A DNA stretch of 26,429 bases, from positions 1 to 26,429 of the IMG/VR virus record IMGVR_UViG_3300027759_000372; one strand, given 5' to 3'. Positions 1 to 7,364 of the stretch are shown here, in pieces. How positions within the stretch are numbered: the first letter of the stretch is position 1; every line of letters begins with the position of its first letter. The DNA is from a virus. The position numbers were made by a program, and so were the translations under genes. The notes under the pieces were generated by a model. The model was not told where the DNA came from, made no database searches, and saw only the letters and a list, made by a program, of their open reading frames with translations.

Positions 1-1
1 T

Positions 2-325
2 TGGTTTGGTATATCCCCAAGAAAATCTGCTGGTGACCCAAGTCATATTATTGGTGCATTAAACTTTTATGTAGAATTAGTAGCAGGTGACTATGTTGAA
101 CTTATGTGGAAAGTATCTGATACTGGTGTGTCTATAGAGCATTATGCAGCAGGCACAAGTCCAACAAGACCAGCTACACCAAGCGTTATTACTACAATGA
201 GTTATGTATCAACTTCAGCATCTACTAATGTATATGTAAGTGCTAGAACTAAAGGTAGTGCAACACTAAAACACTTTGCAAACGACACAGCAGATAAAAC
301 ATACGGATACATTATAGTAGCTTAA
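2..325 (+). CDS. C-terminal part of a tail/fibre-type virion protein (5' end outside window)
   Basis: The frame is open from base 2 with no stop upstream, so this is the last 107 residues of a longer protein. The visible part is rich in beta-strand-forming residues, Ser and Thr, with a segment reading GDYVELMWKVSD followed by a Thr/Pro-rich stretch (AGTSPTRPATPS). Similar ends are common on phage tail-fibre or C1q/TNF-like jelly-roll virion proteins. That family link is from memory, not a search. Its stop overlaps the next start (TAATG), so it is the first visible member of the late operon. The internal Met at 104 is not a likely start. Confidence 0.6.
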   Translation, partial: WFGISPRKSAGDPSHIIGALNFYVELVAGDYVELMWKVSDTGVSIEHYAAGTSPTRPATPSVITTMSYVSTSASTNVYVSARTKGSATLKHFANDTADKTYGYIIVA

Positions 326-711
326 TGCAGTTAAAATACATACATCCAAACGAATTAAAACAAGTTTGGAGTCAAATAAAACCAAGTTTGGAAAGCATGG
401 CTAGTCGTTCTACATGGATTGTAGAAGATGCTTATAGTGATATAAAAGAAGGTAGAGCTAATCTTTACTTAACATTAGATAAAGACTACTTTACCGGATA
501 TATCATTACTCAAACATTAGGCGATAAATTACATATATGGGCAGCATACAACACTAATAATGACGTGCTTAAAGATGGTTTAGAAGCTACAAAAGAATTA
601 GCAAAGCAACAAGGATTGTTAGAAATTACCTTTATTTCACCAAGAAGAGGATGGGACAAAATAGCTCCCAAACTAGGCTTTAAACCTTCACAATGGGTCT
701 ATAAGCTATGA
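325..711 (+). CDS. GNAT-like small protein, copy 1
   Basis: 128 residues, starting inside the TAATG overlap with the upstream tail gene. The order is an N-terminal helix pair, a central strand (NLYLTLDKDYFTGYIITQ) and a helix followed by an RRGWDKIAPKLGF motif. This fits the C-terminal part of the GNAT acetyltransferase fold, where the last motif is usually a G-W/Y-x-x-x-x-x-x-L-G-F stretch. Small GNAT-like proteins next to tail genes are frequent in podoviruses, including the T7 gp13-type family. Substrate and activity are unknown. The clearest acetyl-CoA-binding motif (Q/RxxGxG/A) is not evident, so it may be a non-catalytic virion or assembly protein. It overlaps the next gene by ATGA. Confidence 0.55.
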   Translation: MQLKYIHPNELKQVWSQIKPSLESMASRSTWIVEDAYSDIKEGRANLYLTLDKDYFTGYIITQTLGDKLHIWAAYNTNNDVLKDGLEATKELAKQQGLLEITFISPRRGWDKIAPKLGFKPSQWVYKL

Positions 712-1130
712 TTATCTCATTGGTGATACCTAAAGACTATGATTTATTTTTTCCAGCTATAGAGCATTATTTAGAACTAGCAAGTAAATATACTTACGGT
801 AGATATAGTGCTGACGATATACAGCATGAGATGAGAAATAATGATAAGCAAAATCTTTGGATAGCTTATAAAGATAATGAGATTTATGGCTTTGTCGTAA
901 CAGAAATTATAGAGTATCCGCAAATGAATACTTTAATGATGCACTTTACAGCAGGAAAAGAATTACCTAAATGGAAGGATTTAATGTTAAACACATTAAG
1001 ACGATTTGCAAAGGAATCTAATTGTAAAACAATAGAGTCTTATGGTCGTAAAGGTTGGGGTAAAGTTTTTAAGAATGACGGATACAAAATTAAGTTTATA
1101 TTTTATGAATTACCTTTGGAGGCAGTATGA
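708..1130 (+). CDS. GNAT-like small protein, copy 2
   Basis: 140 residues, starting in the ATGA overlap with the preceding gene. Its architecture matches its neighbour: an N-terminal helical part (EHYLELASKYTYGRYSADDI), a strand pair (NLWIAYKDNEIYGFVVTEI), a helix and a final RKGWGKVFKNDGYK motif comparable to the RRGWDKIAPKLGF end of copy 1. The two genes are therefore probably diverged tandem duplicates. A GNAT-type fold is the best guess from the pattern; catalytic activity is not shown. Position between tail protein and ejection-type proteins suggests a role in virion assembly. Confidence 0.55.
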   Translation: MIISLVIPKDYDLFFPAIEHYLELASKYTYGRYSADDIQHEMRNNDKQNLWIAYKDNEIYGFVVTEIIEYPQMNTLMMHFTAGKELPKWKDLMLNTLRRFAKESNCKTIESYGRKGWGKVFKNDGYKIKFIFYELPLEAV

Positions 1131-2245
1131 TTGGTTTACACAATTGGCTAGAAAATCTAGTTGAATCATTTACATTTTATGGTGGTGGTAAGGGCAAAGG
1201 TGGTGGTGGCACTCAAACTCAAACACAAGATATTGCACCTTGGCTAAAAGAATATGTAACCTATGGTTTAGGTGAAGCTAAAAATCTTTATCAAGGCACA
1301 ACACCAACATACTATCCTGGTCAAACATACGTTGACCCATCAACACAAACAACATCTGCAATAGATTTAGCTACTAAACGTGCTATGGCAGGAAGTCCTT
1401 TAACAAGTGGAGCTATTGAACAACAAACAGGTACAGTAGGCGGTCAATATTTAGGTGCTAATCCTTATTTAGAAGCAGCATTAAGACCAGGTCAAGAATC
1501 AGCTATTAGAGCATATAACCAAGCTATTGGTGGCACTCGTAGCCAGGCATCTCAAGCGGGTCGTTATGGCTCAGGTGCACAAACACAATTAGAAGGTCTA
1601 TCACAACAAAACCTTGCTAACGCTTTAGCTAACCAAGCAGGTCAAGCAGCATATCAAAACTATGCTACAGAACGTGGCTTACAACAACAATCAGCTTTAG
1701 CAGCTCCACAATTAGCTCAATCACAATACAACGATATTAACCAACTATTACAAGCTGGTCAATTAGGTGAACAATATAAACAAACTGCACTAGAGTCTGA
1801 TATTGCTAGATACAACTTTGAACAACAAAAACCGTACGAGAAGTTATCTGCTTATCTTGGTTCAGTATATGGTGCACCTGTTCCTATGACAACATCAGGT
1901 ACATCTACTGTTAAAAAAGGTAAGATTGTATGCACAATGATGAACGAACAGGCTTATGGTTTTGGTTCATTCCGTAATACAATTTGGGTTAAACATTCAG
2001 AAAATATGCCTAATGCTAAAGTATATGAAAAAGGCTATCACACATTATTCTTACCATTAGTAGACTTTGCTAAAGGTGAAGGTAAACTTAATAAAGTAGT
2101 ACGTAATGTATTAGCACATATTGCTAGACATAGAACTGCTGACATCTATAAACAAATGCGTGGCAATAAGAGAGACACATTAGGTCGTATCTATCGTGCT
2201 ATCTTAGAACCAATCTGCTATGTAGTAGGAAAGGTAGGCAAATAA
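1127..2245 (+). CDS. Virion structural/ejection-type protein with conserved C-terminal basic domain
   Basis: 372 residues, ATGA overlap with the previous gene and a GGAGG Shine-Dalgarno (1118-1122). The N-terminus has a Gly/Lys-rich stretch (residues 19-28). Residues about 30-245 are Gln/Ala/Gly-rich with long helical parts (QASQAGRYGSGAQTQLEG, NLANALANQAGQAAYQN), as in phage internal or tail-tip proteins. From about residue 262 a different, basic domain begins (KKGKIVCTMMNEQAYGFG) and ends in LGRIYRAILEPICYVVGKV. Comparable C-terminal domains recur on unrelated tail proteins of aquatic phages, in my recollection, with unknown function. It lies among other low-complexity virion candidates, so a late structural role is likely. 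The exact role is not known. Confidence 0.6.
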   Translation: MIGLHNWLENLVESFTFYGGGKGKGGGGTQTQTQDIAPWLKEYVTYGLGEAKNLYQGTTPTYYPGQTYVDPSTQTTSAIDLATKRAMAGSPLTSGAIEQQTGTVGGQYLGANPYLEAALRPGQESAIRAYNQAIGGTRSQASQAGRYGSGAQTQLEGLSQQNLANALANQAGQAAYQNYATERGLQQQSALAAPQLAQSQYNDINQLLQAGQLGEQYKQTALESDIARYNFEQQKPYEKLSAYLGSVYGAPVPMTTSGTSTVKKGKIVCTMMNEQAYGFGSFRNTIWVKHSENMPNAKVYEKGYHTLFLPLVDFAKGEGKLNKVVRNVLAHIARHRTADIYKQMRGNKRDTLGRIYRAILEPICYVVGKVGK

Positions 2246-2814
2246 TGAGTGACCCAATTACAACAGGTATAGGTGTAGGCTTAGGTACTTCTTTATTAAC
2301 AGGTGGCAATCCACTTACAGGTGCTGCATTAGGTGGTCTTGGTGGTGGTGCATTTGGTGCATTTCAACCAGGTGGCTTTGCATCAGGTATGTTTGGTTCA
2401 GCACCAGCAGTAAGTACAGTAACAGGAGGAAGTACATTTGCTCCAGCAATACTAGGTCAGTCAACAATGAACCCTGCACTATTAGGACAAACAGTTACAC
2501 CATCTCTTCTTTCAGGCACAGCAGGCGGTGCTTTACCATTAGGTGCAATTGATAGAATTGGTAATGCTGTAAATAGCGTTACTGCTCCATTTGAAAACTT
2601 TGCAGCAGAAAATCCATATTTATCTAGAATGGGTGGAAACTTACTTTCTAATCAAATTATGGGTTCACAAGCTCCACAAATGCAACCTAACCCATTAAGT
2701 CAAATACCTATCATTCCTGGTAGAGAAACAGTAGCAGGAAGAGTTACAGGACTTCAAACAAAAGCATCTCCACTAGCTGGTAGAAATATTAATTTTGGCG
2801 GTTATCAAGGATAA
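2245..2814 (+). CDS. Gly/Ala-rich hydrophobic virion-type protein
   Basis: 189 residues, starting in a TAATG overlap with the previous stop. The N-terminal 60 residues are almost entirely Gly, Ala, Leu, Thr and Phe (GLGTSLLTGGNPLTGAALGG), resembling a membrane-active glycine-zipper segment. The rest is Pro/Gln/Ala-rich and low in charge. No enzyme motif is present. Similar glycine-zipper proteins in podoviruses are often ejected or internal virion proteins that insert into the cell envelope. That assignment is inferred from composition and position only. Confidence 0.5.
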   Translation: MSDPITTGIGVGLGTSLLTGGNPLTGAALGGLGGGAFGAFQPGGFASGMFGSAPAVSTVTGGSTFAPAILGQSTMNPALLGQTVTPSLLSGTAGGALPLGAIDRIGNAVNSVTAPFENFAAENPYLSRMGGNLLSNQIMGSQAPQMQPNPLSQIPIIPGRETVAGRVTGLQTKASPLAGRNINFGGYQG

Positions 2815-2818
2815 TACT

Positions 2819-3964
2819 ATGGCATTTTTCCCTACAAATGAAGGCGGTGGGTTTTTTAATAATCTACCTAATATCTTTATGACTCCTGATTTTTCTCAAA
2901 CAGGAATATTAACAGATGAACAACAAAAAGATTTAAGAAACCAAGCTACTAAAGCAGGGTTATTAGGTACTGCTTTAACATATCTTGCTACACCTAAAAC
3001 AGAAAACTATGGTTCTGCATTACCTTATTTAGCTAAAGCAGGTCTAGGTGGTATGAATGCAGCACAAGACGTATATGGTTCAGGATTAACTAATCTTTAT
3101 AGACAAAGACTATCAGAACAAAAAAGCGACCCATTTGGTACTGTTGATATTACTAAATTTACTCCTGAGTCTATTCAAGCATTTCAACAATCAGGAAATA
3201 AAGACTATAGTGTATTAAGACCAACAAAAGAAGCTATTAAAACTGAAACACCTTTTGCTAAAATTGATACAAAAGACTATACACCTAAGTCATTAGCAGC
3301 ATTTCAAAAATCAGGTAACTTTGAAGATTTAATTCCAAAACCAGATGCTATAAAATCAACACAAGATTATACAGAACCACAATTAGACCAATTATCAGGT
3401 AAATATGTTTTCTTGCCTAAAAGACCAGGATTACCAATTAAAGATTTAGCAGGTAATATTGTTACAGATATTAAATTACCTGAAAAAGCAGGTGAAAAAT
3501 TAACAGAAGGCGAAAGAACAGCAGGTTTCTTATCTGAAAGACTTAATAACTCACTTAATCAATTAAAAGTAGTAACAGGTGAAAAACCATCTGCTGCTAG
3601 TCCAAATGTTAAAGCTGAAGCTATTAAATTTGTTACTCGTTCTGACTATCTTAAAAACTTAGCTAATCCAGAAGCAAGACAACAAGTAGAAGCTGCACAA
3701 TATGATATTCTTGATTCAGCTCTTACACTTGGTACTGGTGCTGCTTATACAAGGGAACAATTAGAGTCATATCGTCAATCTTATTTCCCACAATTAGGTG
3801 ATAAACCTAAAACTGTTGAAGATAAAGCTAAACGATTAGAAGGTTTATTAGATGCAGCATATAAGAAAGCTGGTCGTGCAGCACCTAAAGAAAATCAACC
3901 ACAACCTTCAATGACTATGCCAGCTACACAAGGTTGGTCTATTAAGAAAAAATCAGGGGGTTAA
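2819..3964 (+). CDS. Putative internal virion protein
   Basis: 381 residues from the ATG at 2819. An upstream in-frame TTG at 2795 exists, but the ATG at 2819 has an AAGGA ribosome site (2807-2811) at good spacing, so it was preferred. The protein opens with MAFFPTNEGGGFF, followed by a helical region with Gly-rich turns (residues about 30-90). It has two partly repeated segments around residues 112-125 and 146-160 (PESIQAFQQSGNKDY and PKSLAAFQKSGNFED), then a long charged helical C-terminal half ending in Lys. The short internal repeat and coiled character fit a tail or ejection protein. No catalytic motif is visible. Confidence 0.55.
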   Translation: MAFFPTNEGGGFFNNLPNIFMTPDFSQTGILTDEQQKDLRNQATKAGLLGTALTYLATPKTENYGSALPYLAKAGLGGMNAAQDVYGSGLTNLYRQRLSEQKSDPFGTVDITKFTPESIQAFQQSGNKDYSVLRPTKEAIKTETPFAKIDTKDYTPKSLAAFQKSGNFEDLIPKPDAIKSTQDYTEPQLDQLSGKYVFLPKRPGLPIKDLAGNIVTDIKLPEKAGEKLTEGERTAGFLSERLNNSLNQLKVVTGEKPSAASPNVKAEAIKFVTRSDYLKNLANPEARQQVEAAQYDILDSALTLGTGAAYTREQLESYRQSYFPQLGDKPKTVEDKAKRLEGLLDAAYKKAGRAAPKENQPQPSMTMPATQGWSIKKKSGG

Positions 3965-3966
3965 TA

Positions 3967-5067
3967 ATGGCAGTATTTGAAATCACTTCACCTAGTGGAG
4001 AAACATTTGAGATAACAGCACCAGAAGGTGCTAGTGAGCAAGATGTATTATCCTATGCACAATCTCAATTTGCTAGTCAACCTACACAACCTACTCAACC
4101 TACTACACCACAATCTACATGGGAAAAAATTAAGGCAGGAAACTTTCCAGCAGCAGAAAGATTTAAAGCTGGATATGAGCAAATGCCACAATATTTACAA
4201 GACCCTTATTTGGGATTAAGTGCAGGAACATTAGGTAAAGTTGGTGCAGAAATGTTTCCTAATGTTGTTAAAACTATTAGTCAAACCATTCCTGAAAAGT
4301 TAATGCAAAGTGCTTTAAAACCTACTCTTAAACAATTAGAAACAGGTCAAGCATCTACAGCAGTTAAAACTATGCTAGAAGAAGGTATTAACCCTACTCA
4401 AGCTGGTGTGCAAAAAATTCAATCTAAGATTAAAGACTTAAATACTCAAGTTGCTAATAAAATTGAATCATCTACAGGCACAGTTAAAAAGACTGATATT
4501 CTTAAATACCTAGATGAATTAGAAGCTAAAAAACTTAAACAAGTAAATCCTGCTGACGATATTGTAGCTATAGATAAAGTTAAGCAAGAATTTATGAACT
4601 TTAATAAACCTATAATTAAAACACCTAGCCAAGCAATTCCTGTGCAATTAGCACAAGAACTTAAACAAGGTACATATTCTGCATTAGCTAAAAAATATGG
4701 TCAAATGGGCTCTACTGAAATAGAAGCTCAAAAGGCATTAGCACGTGGCTTAAAAGAAAAAGTAGGTGAGGCAGTTCCTGAAGTGCTTGGGCTTAACAAA
4801 AAAGAAGCACAGCTTATTGATACATTAGATGTTGTAGAACGCAGAGCATTAATGGAATTAAATAAGAACCCAGGTGGATTAACTTGGTTATCTGAAAACC
4901 CAATGGCAGCAGCAGGCTTTATGGCTGATAAAAGTGCTGTGTTTAAATCATTGCTTGCTAGGGGTCTTTATAACCTTAATAAAGGTACAAGTAAAATTCA
5001 AGGACTTTTAAACAAGCCACAAGCTGCAAGGGCAGCAGGCTTATTAACACAACCTTCAGAGGAATAG
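3967..5067 (+). CDS. Putative ejection/internal virion protein with N-terminal beta module
   Basis: 366 residues. The first 35 residues form a small module (FEITSPSGETFEITAPEGAS, then EQDVLSYAQSQF) that I recognise from the N-termini of many phage internal virion proteins, where it precedes long helical regions. A Pro/Thr/Gln linker (residues 37-48, PTQPTQPT) follows, then a mostly helical Lys-rich body. This is the last of the low-complexity virion series and starts two bases after the preceding stop. An ejection or inner-core role is inferred from the module and location, not from a search. Confidence 0.55.
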   Translation: MAVFEITSPSGETFEITAPEGASEQDVLSYAQSQFASQPTQPTQPTTPQSTWEKIKAGNFPAAERFKAGYEQMPQYLQDPYLGLSAGTLGKVGAEMFPNVVKTISQTIPEKLMQSALKPTLKQLETGQASTAVKTMLEEGINPTQAGVQKIQSKIKDLNTQVANKIESSTGTVKKTDILKYLDELEAKKLKQVNPADDIVAIDKVKQEFMNFNKPIIKTPSQAIPVQLAQELKQGTYSALAKKYGQMGSTEIEAQKALARGLKEKVGEAVPEVLGLNKKEAQLIDTLDVVERRALMELNKNPGGLTWLSENPMAAAGFMADKSAVFKSLLARGLYNLNKGTSKIQGLLNKPQAARAAGLLTQPSEE

Positions 5068-5069
5068 TA

Positions 5070-5228
5070 ATGGTAAAGACAGACGTAGAATCACGTTTAA
5101 GTACGCATGAGGAAGTTTGTGCTATTCGCTACGAACAAATAAATGCAAGACTCAAGCGTTTAGAACAAATACTTTTAGGTACAGCAGGTTTCGTTATTGT
5201 TTATTTATTAACTAATGGAATGAAATAA
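5070..5228 (+). CDS. XhlA-like/holin-accessory small membrane protein
   Basis: 52 residues from ATG 5070, after an AGAGGAATAGTA leader carrying a GGA ribosome site. It has a charged amphipathic N-terminal helix (HEEVCAIRYEQINARLKRLE) followed by one transmembrane helix (ILLGTAGFVIVYLLT, residues 34-48) and a short tail. This layout matches the XhlA/haemolysin-like family found next to phage lysis genes, where it assists membrane permeabilisation. Its stop overlaps the next start (TAATG). It opens the lysis/surface section. Function is inferred by resemblance; a structural membrane protein is the alternative. Confidence 0.6.
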   Translation: MVKTDVESRLSTHEEVCAIRYEQINARLKRLEQILLGTAGFVIVYLLTNGMK

Positions 5229-5737
5229 TGCAGACACTAAAGAACTTAGTAGCATTACTTGTAGGTATGTCCATAGGTATGTTATTAGCACTTTCTATGG
5301 ATGCTAGAGCAGATACAACTACTATCAACTACAAAGGTCAACCACCACCTAGTGCCATTAGCCCTTCTATAAGTGCTTTTAGCCAAGACGTTTGTATTGT
5401 GCCTGTTACTGGTTCTGTATCTAGTACATTGTTTGGCGTAAGTGGTGGCTCTGGCTATAAAGACGTTAATTGTGAACGCATTAAATTAGCTAAAACTCTT
5501 AATGACTTAGGTCTTAAAGTTGCAGCAGTATCTATACTTTGTCAAGATGATAGAGTATTTGAAGCCATGATACAGTCAGGTTCACCATGCCCTATAAACG
5601 GTTCTATAGGTGATGCTGCTAAACGTGGTTGGTATGAACGTAACCCTTCTATATTCAAGAAACTATATGGCGAAACATACACGATACCGCTTGTTCCTGA
5701 CGAGCCTATTACTACTTCTATCCCTACAAGGAAATAA
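5228..5737 (+). CDS. Secreted protein of unknown function with signal peptide
   Basis: 169 residues beginning with a clear Sec-type signal: MQTLKN, hydrophobic core LVALLVGMSIGMLLALSM, and a likely cut after DARA (about residue 28). The mature part has a Pro-rich start (GQPPPSAISPSISAF), then a compact region with four Cys (VCIVPV, VNCERI, ILCQDD, SPCPI) that could form disulfides outside the cytoplasm. No known enzyme motif is seen. Its last 24 codons overlap the start of the next secreted protein in another frame. A periplasmic or outer-envelope role late in infection (lysis, exclusion or adsorption block) is speculation. Confidence 0.6.
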   Translation: MQTLKNLVALLVGMSIGMLLALSMDARADTTTINYKGQPPPSAISPSISAFSQDVCIVPVTGSVSSTLFGVSGGSGYKDVNCERIKLAKTLNDLGLKVAAVSILCQDDRVFEAMIQSGSPCPINGSIGDAAKRGWYERNPSIFKKLYGETYTIPLVPDEPITTSIPTRK

Positions 5738-6743
5738 TGCTTATGCTTGGTATTGTAACTATACTCCAACGCCTGAAGGCTATATGCTTCCAGGTTCTCT
5801 CGTATGTAATGGCATTGAAAACGAAGTTGCTATCAGGGATTACTGGTGCAAAAGTTATGTCACTCATGACCCAATTTGTGGTGCGTATCAAGTCCCTGCT
5901 TGTTCAGACTTGGTTGAAAATCAAACCACAGCTTGTACGTTACCTCATTATAGCGGTGCTGTTAATCAAAGCAGGACTTTTAATTGTACTGCAAACGCTT
6001 GGTCAGCTTGGACAGAAACTAGCAACAATTGCACGCAAGACCCTCCAACGTGTCAAGCAAGCGTTGAAACTAGACAAGTAGCCTGTCAACCAGAATACGT
6101 AGGTTCAGTTACAGAGACAAGAACATCATCTTGTCCTGACCCTTATAACCCATCTATATGGGGAACATGGGTAGAAACATCTAATTCATGTGTTAAGAGT
6201 GCTACAAACGTCACTAACGTATCTTCACCTGTTAGTCCTAGTAGTCCACTTAACCCTGTAAATAATCCACCTCCTGTTGCAGCTCCACCGCCACCAGAGG
6301 TTAATCCATTAGCTTCGCCACCACCTCCTGAACCACCTAAGGTAGAGTCAGCTCCGCCTAAGGTTGAACAACCAAAACAGGAAGTTAAAAGTGAGCCAAA
6401 AGCAAAAGAAGACAGCCCAAAAGACCCACCAAAGGCTGAACAAAAGAATGAGAGCAAGGATAGTCCTAAACTTGACGTACCAAAGGGTAAAGAGCTTGTA
6501 CATGGCTTTGGGATAGTCCTTTCTTTAGAAATACTTAACAAACCTATTATACAACAAATTGAATTAACAGATGCTTTCAAATTTGATACGGAGATAAACA
6601 ATGAGTTCGGAAAAAATCAAAACCTTCAACTTGAGCTTATCCAGCTCGGCACTTCTGAAGTTGATTTTAATAGCATTGCCAATAGTGGCTGGCTCGGCAT
6701 ACGCAGGCATAACTTTTTACAACAAGATGGTTACGGCAATTGA
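5667..6743 (+). CDS. Secreted Cys-rich protein with two thrombospondin-like repeats and Pro/Lys-rich stalk
   Basis: 358 residues from ATG 5667. This start gives an excellent signal peptide (MAKHTRYR, core LFLTSLLLLLSL, cut after NAYA at residue 27), better than an upstream GTG at 5610. Two repeats follow (residues about 89-122 and 139-175), sharing the pattern A-C-x-x-P-x-Y-x-G-x-V, R-T, W-x-x-W-x-E-T-S-N-x-C, like short thrombospondin type-1 repeats. Residues 188-275 are Pro- then Pro/Lys/Glu-rich and could span the periplasm. The frame overlaps the upstream gene by 71 bases and the downstream gene by 143 bases, which is unusual. An adhesive or envelope-spanning role is inferred. An indel in the assembly near 6600 is the main alternative for the long 3' overlap. 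Confidence 0.6.
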   Translation: MAKHTRYRLFLTSLLLLLSLQGNNAYAWYCNYTPTPEGYMLPGSLVCNGIENEVAIRDYWCKSYVTHDPICGAYQVPACSDLVENQTTACTLPHYSGAVNQSRTFNCTANAWSAWTETSNNCTQDPPTCQASVETRQVACQPEYVGSVTETRTSSCPDPYNPSIWGTWVETSNSCVKSATNVTNVSSPVSPSSPLNPVNNPPPVAAPPPPEVNPLASPPPPEPPKVESAPPKVEQPKQEVKSEPKAKEDSPKDPPKAEQKNESKDSPKLDVPKGKELVHGFGIVLSLEILNKPIIQQIELTDAFKFDTEINNEFGKNQNLQLELIQLGTSEVDFNSIANSGWLGIRRHNFLQQDGYGN

Positions 6744-7008
6744 GGCTGTTGACAGTTTAGACTTAGCTCCTATAGAGTCTAAATTAAATGGTTTAGAGAT
6801 ACAGGTTAAAGCAATAAATGAAAGACAATATCAGCTATCTGAGTCTATAATGAAGGCTAGTGAAAAGTCTTCAGACGCTATTGCTAACTCACGTGAGACT
6901 TCTGCTATGGTATCAGGACTACGTAAAGAATTAGAAGCAACCGTAAATGCAATGGATGATAAACTAAATACTGTTAAACGTAGCACAATGAACCCATTAT
7001 CAAAATGA
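6601..7008 (+). CDS. Single-TM coiled-coil protein, possible inner-membrane spanin or virion factor
   Basis: 135 residues from ATG 6601, with a good GGAG ribosome site at 6590-6593. There is a short Lys-containing N-terminus, one transmembrane helix (ALLKLILIALPIVAGSAYAG, residues 17-36) and then a heptad-rich region (residues 45-125). This N-in, periplasmic coiled-coil layout is that of an inner-membrane spanin (Rz type). No Rz1-like lipoprotein with a lipobox was found nested within it, so that call is weak. The start lies inside the previous reading frame, and the stop overlaps the next gene by ATGA. Confidence 0.5.
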   Translation: MSSEKIKTFNLSLSSSALLKLILIALPIVAGSAYAGITFYNKMVTAIEAVDSLDLAPIESKLNGLEIQVKAINERQYQLSESIMKASEKSSDAIANSRETSAMVSGLRKELEATVNAMDDKLNTVKRSTMNPLSK

Positions 7009-7364
7009 CATTTATTACAGAGAATAATATAGCAAACTTATATTCAGCTCTAATAGAAATGCCTGTCTTTGACGAATACAAATTACCACCGGCATCTAAA
7101 GTAGACTTTGTTATAGTCAATGATAATGCTATATGTGGAGAATATCAACCACCAGAGTCAGGTGAACCTCATGTTATTACCATAAGTGTAGCAAGACATT
7201 CACACTTATATCCTGTTCTAATTACACTATGTCATGAAATTATACACATGTGTGTTTATTTAGACTCACCAAAAACAGAACAATACACAAGCCATAAAGG
7301 CTTATTTCTTAAACTACAAAAACGTGTAGCCAATACATTTGGCTTTGACCCAAAGGAACTATAG
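7005..7364 (+). CDS. SprT-like zinc metallopeptidase
   Basis: 119 residues, ATGA overlap with the gene before. It contains the zinc-protease motif HEIIH at residues 77-81 inside LITLCHEIIHM, and a downstream SHKGLFLKL (His97) in the place where SprT-like proteins carry their third zinc ligand (HGxxF). The Glu78 general base is present. Size and layout fit a minimal SprT-like domain. Such proteases are scattered in phages and usually lack a known substrate. There is no signal peptide, so it acts in the cytoplasm or in the virion. Its place among the lysis genes is notable. Confidence 0.7.
   Translation: MTFITENNIANLYSALIEMPVFDEYKLPPASKVDFVIVNDNAICGEYQPPESGEPHVITISVARHSHLYPVLITLCHEIIHMCVYLDSPKTEQYTSHKGLFLKLQKRVANTFGFDPKEL

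Noticed and set aside
2795-2818. In-frame TTG start eight codons before the chosen start of the 381-aa virion protein.
   Set aside because: The ATG at 2819 has an AAGGA site at proper spacing, and the TTG has none.
5737-6081. 114-codon frame starting at ATG 5737, with an AAGGA site just upstream.
   Set aside because: It lies in another frame of the secreted repeat protein, whose signal peptide, Cys pattern and repeats are convincing. The product is an unstructured mix of Leu, Lys and Gln. The ribosome site is the one point in its favour.
6143-6601. 152-codon frame on the - strand, Gly/Ser-rich.
   Set aside because: It is the mirror of the Pro/Lys-rich stalk in the + gene, has no ribosome site, and its composition follows from that bias.
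6607-6616. A-AAA-AAT slippery sequence in the overlap, considered as a -1 frameshift fusing the repeat protein to the next gene.
   Set aside because: A -1 slip leads to the third frame, not to the frame of the 6601 gene. That gene also has its own ribosome site.
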